Source of the DNA: JAAXZI01 sp045863575
Lineage (GTDB): Bacteria > Planctomycetota > Phycisphaerae > UBA1845 > PWPN01
DNA: 5,903 nucleotides
NCBI GenBank assembly: GCA_045863575.1
Contig: BTUC01000456.1
Location: forward strand, 1-5,903
Direction of reading: 5' to 3'
Shown piece by piece: positions 1 through 5,700 of the stretch (its first letter is position 1; every line of letters begins with the position of its first letter). The notes under the pieces are model-generated. The model did not search any database. It was not told the origin of the DNA and saw nothing but the letters and a program-made list of their open reading frames with translations. Position numbers and translations under genes: made by a program.

Positions 1-20
1 GACGTGTGAGCAGGCGCATG

Positions 21-44
21 AAAAAAGGGCCACTTCGTGGCCCT
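21..44 (-). terminator. Intrinsic terminator of the RRM protein gene
   Basis: Read on the minus strand, this is an 8-bp perfect stem (AGGGCCAC / GTGGCCCT) with a GAA loop, followed directly by a run of six T. It lies about 17 bases after the TGA stop of the RRM gene, the usual position for a factor-independent terminator. The plus-strand side has no T run after the stem, so it works for the minus-strand gene only. Confidence 0.9.
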
Positions 45-61
45 GTTCTGCTGTCGTCAGG

Positions 62-382
62 TCAGTAGCGACTCCGGCCGCCGTAGCCGCCGCCACCGCC
101 ACCGTAACCGCGCCCACCGCCACCGCTTCGATTCTCGCGCGGCTTGGCCTCGTTAACGGTCAGGGCACGGCCATCCTGCTGATGGCCGTTCAGGCTCTGA
201 ATGGCCGCCGCGGCTTCCTCGTTCGACTCCATCTCAACGAAGCCGAAGCCTTTGCTGCGGCCTGTGGAGCGATCCATGATCACTTCGGCGCTGCGTACGG
301 TGCCGTGTTGCTCGAAGAGCTGCTGCAGATCCGAGCTGCTGACATTGTAACTCAAGTTTCCCACGTACAGTTTCTGTGCCAC
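62..382 (-). CDS. Glycine-rich single-RRM RNA-binding protein
   Basis: This 106-residue cytoplasmic protein has one RNA recognition motif and a short glycine/tyrosine/arginine tail. The RNP2 motif LYVGNL is at residues 5-10 and RNP1 KGFGFVEM at 44-51; the aromatic residues Y6, F46 and F48 are those that stack on RNA bases in this family. The fold ends near residue 82, and residues 86-106 are a Gly-rich tail written in DNA as a CCG/CCA repeat. Length and layout match the bacterial Rbp proteins, which act as single-stranded RNA chaperones and are often cold-induced. I chose the GTG start because AAGGAG stands 7 bases upstream and the protein then begins just before beta-strand 1. An open frame continues upstream to 580, but its ATG codons lack a Shine-Dalgarno and would add a poorly conserved-looking extension. 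It has its own promoter, long leader and terminator, so it is probably monocistronic. The RNA targets cannot be told from sequence. Confidence 0.95.
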   Translation of the reverse strand: MAQKLYVGNLSYNVSSSDLQQLFEQHGTVRSAEVIMDRSTGRSKGFGFVEMESNEEAAAAIQSLNGHQQDGRALTVNEAKPRENRSGGGGRGYGGGGGGYGGRSRY

Positions 383-547
383 CAGGACTCTCCTTATCGA
401 TTTCTGAGGTGGACGCGACCCGCGCTTTTGACTTTCAGGGTCCATCATGAAAGCGGCCGTCATTCCGGCCGGGAAGGGTGGAAAGTGAGAGAGCGGTGCG
501 AGAGGGGGCAATGCCAGCTTTCGCGGGGCCCGGTCAATAACCAACCA
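383..547 (-). promoter_or_regulatory. Long 5' leader of the RRM gene
   Basis: If transcription starts 7 bases after the TATAAT box, the mRNA carries about 165 untranslated bases before the GTG codon. The leader contains an inverted repeat CGGCCG-6-CGGCCG (454-471), a weaker GACCC/GGGTC pair (417-442) and a C/T-rich stretch around 471-510. Long structured leaders are known from cold-shock mRNAs such as cspA, and cold-induced rbp genes of cyanobacteria are also regulated at the RNA level. A thermosensing or autoregulatory role here is inference. Confidence 0.55.
390..395 (-). promoter_or_regulatory. Ribosome binding site of the RRM gene
   Basis: AAGGAG on the minus strand lies 7 bases before the GTG at 380-382. 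It is the only strong Shine-Dalgarno in the region and decides the start codon against the upstream in-frame ATGs. Confidence 0.85.
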
Positions 548-553
548 GTGATC

Positions 554-582
554 ATTATAGGGTAGGATTGCGCGCAACACAA
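554..582 (-). promoter_or_regulatory. Sigma-70 promoter of the RRM gene
   Basis: On the minus strand, TTGTGT (577-582) is followed after 17 bases by a perfect TATAAT (554-559), which predicts a start of transcription near 547. The -35 box is only half matched, but the -10 box and spacing are ideal. The -35 box coincides with the T-rich tail of the hairpin that follows the preceding gene. Confidence 0.75.
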
Positions 583-603
583 GCCCGCTCGTGGCGGGAT
601 GGG
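579..603 (-). terminator. Weak terminator-like hairpin after the small unknown gene
   Basis: Beginning about 10 bases after the TGA at 608-610, the minus strand reads CCCGC-CACGA-GCGGG (arms 594-598 and 584-588) followed by CTTGTGTT. The stem is only 5 bp and the T run is broken, so termination may be partial. The T run opposite (604-608) would serve the plus strand, but no plus-strand gene ends here. Confidence 0.4.
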
Positions 604-607
604 TTTT

Positions 608-1006
608 TCAGGCCAAAGCCTGCCCGGTCTCGTTGCGCGATTCCGGCTGATAGACCGACAGCGATTTCAGCCGGGCCACGACCAACTCGTAAGTGGTGTC
701 GGTGTGATCGTTGAACTCCTGGACGGCCACCATCGAGCACATCTGAGGGTCGCGATTCCGCATGCCAAACGAACGGTTGGAGGCGCTCTTGCGCCCGATG
801 AGTTGCCGTTCCAGTTGCGCGAACAGTTCGAGGGCCCGCGCCCACCCAAACAGGACGCAGACGGCCCCGGTCAGATCCCACGCGACGGCGTCCGGGTCGT
901 CGTAGTGCACCGCATGGCCGTCACGATCGCGCGCCTCGGCGTGCTGGCACCAGCGGCTGTTAGTGGCTAATAGGGTCAAAAGCCGGTCTTTTTCGTCCTG
1001 CATCAT
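608..1006 (-). CDS. Small protein of unknown function, DUF6197-like
   Basis: This is a 132-residue soluble protein with no signal peptide or membrane segment. Visible motifs are WCQHAEARDRDG (19-30), DPDAVAWDLTGAV (37-49) and a C-terminal VQEFNDHTDTTYELVVARL (95-113). The order W-Q-x-A, then DP-AV-W-LTGA, then FND-T-T-V is what I recall from the DUF6197 family of small bacterial proteins of unknown role; this is from memory and was not searched. I chose the ATG at 1006 because GTGGAG stands 7 bases upstream. A second ATG follows immediately, and an ATG at 1036 in the same frame has no Shine-Dalgarno and nearly meets the likely transcription start. The frame stays open to 1255, but that part looks like non-coding translation. 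No function can be assigned. The upstream gap separates it from the LysR-gltB genes, so they are not a functional unit. Confidence 0.75.
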   Translation of the reverse strand: MMQDEKDRLLTLLATNSRWCQHAEARDRDGHAVHYDDPDAVAWDLTGAVCVLFGWARALELFAQLERQLIGRKSASNRSFGMRNRDPQMCSMVAVQEFNDHTDTTYELVVARLKSLSVYQPESRNETGQALA

Positions 1007-1013
1007 GATTCGG

Positions 1014-1019
1014 CTCCAC
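1014..1019 (-). promoter_or_regulatory. Ribosome binding site deciding the start of the small unknown gene
   Basis: GTGGAG on the minus strand ends 7 bases before the ATG at 1004-1006. No comparable site precedes the alternative ATG at 1036. Confidence 0.55.
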
Positions 1020-1049
1020 GTCTTCTCTGAAGACATTGTCTGCGAGAGT

Positions 1050-1055
1050 ATTGTA
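1050..1055 (-). promoter_or_regulatory. Possible -10 box of the small unknown gene
   Basis: TACAAT on the minus strand matches five of six bases of the -10 consensus and would start transcription near 1043, giving a leader of about 37 bases. The sequence 16-18 bases upstream (around ACCCGG) does not resemble a -35 box and there is no extended -10 TG, so an activator or another sigma factor would be needed. It may be chance. Confidence 0.3.
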
Positions 1056-1434
1056 TGACGGTCTGTTCCTGTCCGGGTTCGCAGAGGCGAAGCGGCCACA
1101 AAAACGGCTTGACAGGCTGGAAGGAGGAGCAGGACGGCGGAAAGAGCGATGCAAATCGCCGCTGGTTCGGGCTCATTCGACGAGCCAACACCCGCATCTT
1201 GGGCCACGAGGCAGGATGAAGAGCGTGATGCACGAGAAGCGGATGGGCCGTCCACGGGAATGGCTTTCCAGGCGTGAGCAAGGGTCGGTCATCCGGGTAC
1301 GCGGCGTTCGCGGCCCTTAAAGCCGCTGGAGGCCATGCCCAACGTTCACCTGGCGAGGCCTTCAGTGGTCCCACTCGGACGCGCGGGTGAGTAGCTTCTG
1401 CACCCCCCGCAGCCTGCTCGAGCGCATGGCTCAG

Positions 1435-1581
1435 AGCGCCTGCGAAGCTCAGCCGTAGGGTCTCTGCTCACAGAGATGGTGACTTAATTAGCTAAACATA
1501 AAGAAGTTATGATGGTGGGCCGTTGACGCTTCCGTGGGGCGCTCCCGGCTGAGCCACTTTGGCAGCGCCTCTCAGGCGCTG
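1435..1581. repeat. Nested inverted repeats with alternative pairing
   Basis: GCTCAGCCG (1447-1455) is matched by its exact reverse complement CGGCTGAGC (1546-1554). Outside this pair, AGCGCCT (1435-1441) is complementary to AGGCGCT (1574-1580). The latter is also the right arm of a tight local hairpin CAGCGCCT-CTC-AGGCGCTG (1563-1581). A further 6-bp hairpin, TCTCTG-CTCA-CAGAGA, sits at 1461-1476. The arms are short and some pairing is expected by chance. No T run follows 1581, so this is not a standard terminator. It could be a structured RNA, a protein-binding region or coincidence. Confidence 0.4.
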
Positions 1582-1653
1582 GGGTTCGATAACTCTTGCC
1601 GATAGAGCGTGAATTCTTGATCACTCATTAAGTTCATGCCTCATCATAAGTTA

Positions 1654-1670
1654 AGTTGATAACAGCAACT
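1654..1670 (+). promoter_or_regulatory. LysR-type binding dyad (T-N11-A box)
   Basis: AGTTGATAACAGCAACT is a perfect 5-bp dyad with a 7-base A+T-rich centre. Inside it, TTG-N7-CAA fits the T-N11-A core known for LysR-family recognition sites. Its centre is about 70 bases upstream of the predicted transcription start, near the usual recognition site of these regulators. It is the likely operator for the LysR protein encoded just downstream, but assignment to that protein is inference. Confidence 0.5.
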
Positions 1671-1697
1671 ATTACAATCGTCGATACAGAAAAGTCA

Positions 1698-1725
1698 TTG
1701 ACATTCGATTCGCTTATGTTACGAT
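1698..1725 (+). promoter_or_regulatory. Sigma-70 extended -10 promoter of the LysR-gltB unit
   Basis: A perfect TTGACA (1698-1703) is followed after 16 bases by TACGAT (1720-1725), which is preceded by TGT to form an extended -10 element. The predicted start of transcription is near 1732, only about three bases before the ATG of the LysR gene. There is no obvious promoter inside the LysR-gltB junction, so this probably drives both genes. Confidence 0.65.
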
Positions 1726-1734
1726 ACATGCGTT

Positions 1735-2709
1735 ATGTACTTCGAGGCGCTCAAAATCTTCTGTGACGTGGTGCGTCAGAAGAGCTTTTCTCGTGCCGCG
1801 GCCGCCAACCGGATTTCCCAGTCCGCGGTGAGCCAGAACGTATTGCAGCTCGAGAAGGGCCTCGGTGTGCGTCTGATCGACCGGTCCAAACGGCCGTTCC
1901 AGCTCACGCCCGAGGGCCAGGTGTACTACGACGGCTGCAAAGCGCTCGTGGAGCGCTATTACGCGGTCGAGCAGGAAGTCAAGACCCTGCGTAATGAGGT
2001 AGCCGGTTCCGTCCAGGTGGCTGCCATTTACTCGGTCGGCCTGGGTGACATGAGCCGCCTGATCCAGGAGTTTGCCCAGAACTACCCCCGGGCCAGCGTG
2101 CGGCTTGCTTACCTGCATCCGGATCGGGTGTACGAGAGCGTGCTCAACGAGCAAGCCGACATCGGTCTGATTTCATTTCCGCGGCCGGGCAAGGATTTGG
2201 TGGCCCTGCCCTGGCGCAACGAGCCGATGGTGCTGGTCTGCCCGCCCGGACATCGCCTCGCGGCGCTGCCGGAGGTCTCGGCCGGAGATCTGGCCGGCGA
2301 GCGGTTCGTCGCGTTCGACGAGGCGCTCACCATCCGCAAGGAGATCGATCGGCATCTGCGCAAGTATCGTGTCGAAGTGCAGGTGACCATCGCATTCGAC
2401 AACGTGGAAACCATCAAGCACGCCGTCGAGATCGGCGAAGGCGTGGCCATCCTGCCGGAACCCACCCTGCGCAAGGACGTTCAGGCGGGAACGCTGGTCG
2501 CGGTTCCATTGACATCACCTCAGATCTACCGGCCACTGGCGATCATTCACCGCCGGAGCGGCGTTATCTCGCGCAGCGTCCAGCGGTTCATTGATTTCAT
2601 TCGGGAAAACGGGAATGGGATGCCGGCCGACGTCGTCGCTGACGCGGCCGAAAACGAGGGTGAGCCCTCAGGCAACGGGCACGCTCATAAGTCGAAAGTG
2701 ACGGTGTGA
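1735..2709 (+). CDS. LysR-family transcriptional regulator
   Basis: This 324-residue protein is a DNA-binding regulator with the standard LysR plan. The N-terminal winged helix-turn-helix spans residues 1-60, with the family signature SFSRAAAANRISQSAVSQ at 17-34 and the wing near R50-E60. A linker helix (about 61-88) mediates dimerisation. The effector-binding domain of periplasmic-binding-protein type covers about 92-290, including EIGEGVAILPEPTL (232-245). Residues 291-324 form a charged, Gly/Asn/Ala-rich tail beyond the usual end of about 300 residues. The ATG start is fixed by the family N-terminus, although no Shine-Dalgarno precedes it and the mRNA may be nearly leaderless. It ends 3 bases before gltB, so by context it likely regulates glutamate synthesis, as GltC does in Bacillus. 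GltC, however, is encoded divergently, and orthology is not shown. Its effector is unknown; 2-oxoglutarate or another C/N signal is a guess. Confidence 0.96.
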   Translation: MYFEALKIFCDVVRQKSFSRAAAANRISQSAVSQNVLQLEKGLGVRLIDRSKRPFQLTPEGQVYYDGCKALVERYYAVEQEVKTLRNEVAGSVQVAAIYSVGLGDMSRLIQEFAQNYPRASVRLAYLHPDRVYESVLNEQADIGLISFPRPGKDLVALPWRNEPMVLVCPPGHRLAALPEVSAGDLAGERFVAFDEALTIRKEIDRHLRKYRVEVQVTIAFDNVETIKHAVEIGEGVAILPEPTLRKDVQAGTLVAVPLTSPQIYRPLAIIHRRSGVISRSVQRFIDFIRENGNGMPADVVADAAENEGEPSGNGHAHKSKVTV

Positions 2710-2712
2710 CCT

Positions 2713-5700
2713 ATGGATCCGGGACAGATGTTCCGTACCGGGCAGGGATTCGGTCTGTACGACCCGTTCATGGAACACGCCAATTGCGGCGTGGGCTTCA
2801 TGGCCAGCCTCAACGGCGTGAAATCGCACACGGTCGTGCACAAGGCCCTGGAAATCCTGGTCAATCTCGAGCACCGCGGTGCGTGTGGCTGTGATCCGAA
2901 CACGGGTGACGGCGCGGGCATCCTGGTACAGATTCCGCATGAATTCTTCAAGACAGTGGCCTCGGACGCCGGGATCCGCCTGCCGGATGCACACGAGTAC
3001 GGCGTGGGCATGGTCTTCCTGCCGCGCGACCCGGCTCAACGGCGCCGCGTCGAAGAGATGTTTGAGGCGGTGGTCAAGGAGGAAGGCCAGACATTCCTCG
3101 GCTGGCGCGATGTGCCCCGGAACAACAGCGTGCTGGGCGAGACGGCGCGCGATGTCGAGCCGGTGGTGCGGCAGCTCTTCGTCGGCCGCGGGAGGTTGCT
3201 TCAGGACGATGCCGCGTTCGAGCGCAAGCTGTACGTGATCCGCAAGCGGATGGAGCGGGCCGTCCGTGAATCGGGACTCAGCGAGCGGATGTACTTCTAT
3301 GTGTGTACGCTGTCGCATCAGACTATCGTCTACAAGGGCCTGCTGCTGGCTCCTCAGATCGAGCCCTACTACCCGGACCTGACCGAGGAATCGTTCGTGT
3401 CCGGCATCGCGCTCGTGCACCAGCGCTACAGCACGAACACCTTCCCCACCTGGGACCTGGCCCACCCGTTCCGGTTCCTCTGCCACAACGGCGAAATCAA
3501 CACCCTGCGCGGCAACATCAACTGGATGCACGCCCGGGAGGGTCTTTTTGAAAGCCCGCTGTTCGCCGACATCGCCAGGATTCTGCCCATCTCGACACCC
3601 GGCGGGAGCGACTCGGCCGTGCTGGATAACGCGGTCGAACTGCTTTATCACACCGGCCGTTCGCTACCCCACGCGGTGGCCATGCTCATCCCCGAGGCGT
3701 GGCAGAATCACCGCACGATGAGCGACAGCAAGAAGGCGTTTTACGAGTACCACTCCTGCCTCATGGAGCCCTGGGACGGGCCGGCCTCCATCGCGTTCAC
3801 CGACGGAAACGTCATTGGCGCGGTGCTCGACCGCAACGGCCTGCGTCCGTCGCGTTACACGGTGACCAAGGACGGCTTCGTGGTCATGGCCTCCGAGACC
3901 GGCGTCATCGAGATGGACCCGGACAACGTCCTGTACAAGGGCCGGCTCGAGCCTGGCCGTATGTTCCTGATCGACACCGAGGCCGAGCGGATCGTGCCCG
4001 ATGAAGAAATCAAGGAGGGCCTCGCTGCCCGCAAGCCGTACCGCACGTGGCTGAGCAAACACCTGGTCAAGCTGGCCGATCTGCCGGCGCCGGCCGGCGT
4101 GCCCGGCGAGAGCGTCGAAACCTTGCGCACGCGGCAGCGGGCGTTCGGATACACCATCGAAGATCTGCGCATCCTGATGGGGCCCATGGCCGAGAGGGGC
4201 GAGGAGCCGCTCGGTTCCATGGGAACCGACACGCCGTTGGCCGTCCTTTCCGATAAGGCCCCGCTGCTGTACAACTATTTCAAACAGTTGTTCGCCCAGG
4301 TGACCAACCCGCCGCTGGATGCCATTCGGGAGGAACTGGTCACCTCCACGATCACCAACATCGGCGCCGAGGAGGACCTTTTCGACGAGACCGAGTTCCA
4401 TTGCCATCAGCTCCGTCTCGAGCAGCCCATCCTGACCAATGCGGATCTCCAGAAGATCAAGGAACTTCGTGCGGGCAAGCTGCGCTCCAGGACGCTGCCC
4501 ATGCTCTTCGAGGTGGAGGGCGGCGGGGCGGCCTTGGAGTCGGCCCTGGCCGGGCTGTGCGACGCGGCCTCCAAGGCGGTGGACGAGGGCGCCTGCGTCC
4601 TCATCCTCTCCGACCGCGGCACGGACCATGACCGCGCGGCCATCCCCGCGCTGCTCGCCGGTTCGGCAGTGCACCACCACCTCATCCGCGAGCGGAAGCG
4701 GACACGTTGTGGCCTGGTGATCGAGTCGGCGGAGCCGCGCGAGGTTCAGCATTTCGCGCTGCTGCTGGCCTATGGCGTGGGCGCGATCAATCCTTACCTG
4801 GCGTTCGAGACGCTGCATGAGCTCAACCGCCGCGGGCGGCTTCAGGAAGGCCTGACACCCGAAAAGGTCGAGAAGAATTACATCAAGGCCATCAACAAGG
4901 GCGTCATCAAGGTCATTTCCAAGATGGGCATCTCGACGATCCACAGCTACCGCGGATCGCAGATCTTCGAAGCCATCGGTCTGAACCAGGAGGTCATCGA
5001 CCGCTATTTCTCCTGGACGCCGTCCCGCATCTCGGGTGTCGGCCTGGACGTGGTCGCGGCGGAGAGCCGTTTCCGGCACCGGCAGGGCTATCCGCAGCGC
5101 CCGGTGGCGGACACGCTGGATCTGGAGGTTGGCGGCCAGTATCAGTGGCGTCGCCGTGGAGAGTACCACCTGGCGAATCCCCTGACGGTGGCCAAGCTCC
5201 AGCAGGCGGTCCGCGAAGGCAGCTTCAAGACGTTCAAGGAATACTGCGATCTGATCGACGATCAGAGCCGCCAGCTCTGCACGTTGCGCGGTCTGCTGGA
5301 ATTCAAGGCCGCCGACGAGCCAATTCCGCTGGAGGAGGTCGAGCCGGCGAAAGACATCGTCAAGCGGTTCAAGACCGGCGCGATGTCGTTCGGGTCGATC
5401 TCCTTCGAGGCCCACGCCAACCTGGCCATTGCCATGAACCGCATCGGCGGGCGGAGCAACACGGGCGAGGGCGGTGAGGACCCGATCCGCTATCGGCCGT
5501 TCCCCAGTCCTCAGAGTATGCGCGACGCGGTTGCCAGGCTGTCGCCGATCACTGCCGCCAACCTGGAGGACGGCGACTCCATGCGCAGCGCCATCAAGCA
5601 GGTGGCCTCCGGCCGTTTCGGCGTGACCAGTGAATATCTGGTCAACTCCGACGAGTTGCAGATCAAGATGGCCCAGGGGGCCAAGCCCGGCGAGGGCGGA

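Larger units (their letters stand above)
1007..1734. other. Intergenic region without a convincing gene
   Basis: About 730 bases lie between the divergently oriented starts of the small minus-strand gene and the LysR regulator. Open frames here (a TTG-started plus-strand frame 1036-1320 and minus-strand frames reaching 1374) lack Shine-Dalgarno sites and have low-complexity Arg/Pro/Ser-rich translations without domains. From about 1480 the sequence becomes notably A+T-rich in patches, as regulatory DNA often does. Specific hairpins, a LysR-type dyad and promoters are listed separately. Nothing else is recognisable between 1060 and 1430. Confidence 0.7.

Noticed and set aside
68..124. CCG/CCA repeat as a tandem-repeat locus or CRISPR-like array
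   Set aside because: It is the coding sequence of the glycine-rich tail of the RRM protein; there are no spacers or regular repeat units.
182..565. Plus-strand frame of 127 codons over the RRM gene and its leader
   Set aside because: It is opposite a gene with clear RNP1 and RNP2 motifs and has no Shine-Dalgarno or domain.
383..580. N-terminal extension of the RRM protein to ATG codons at 580, 463, 448 or 445
   Set aside because: None of these ATGs has a Shine-Dalgarno, the promoter lies inside the longest version, and a GTG with AAGGAG at 7 bases starts exactly before the RRM fold.
1109..1137. TTGACA on the plus strand as a -35 box
   Set aside because: No -10-like hexamer is found 16-18 bases downstream and no plus-strand gene follows nearby.
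1007..1255. N-terminal extension of the small unknown protein, including a hydrophobic stretch resembling a signal peptide
   Set aside because: The extension would contain the likely promoter and lacks a ribosome site; the conserved-looking part begins after 1006.
1036..1320. Plus-strand TTG-started frame of 94 codons
   Set aside because: It has no Shine-Dalgarno, an Arg-rich low-complexity translation, and overlaps the promoter region of the opposite gene.
1574..1600. GGGGTTCGAT resembling a tRNA or tmRNA T-loop
   Set aside because: The bases after the loop do not complete the T stem, and no acceptor or anticodon arms fit around it.
1728..1766. A 12-codon upstream frame (ATG at 1728) overlapping the LysR start as a leader peptide
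   Set aside because: Its ATG falls before the predicted transcription start and has no ribosome site.
2668..3651. A 327-codon minus-strand open frame across the end of the LysR gene and the start of gltB
   Set aside because: It is in the same codon-aligned antisense register as gltB, and its His/Val/Arg-rich translation is typical of a GC-rich shadow frame.
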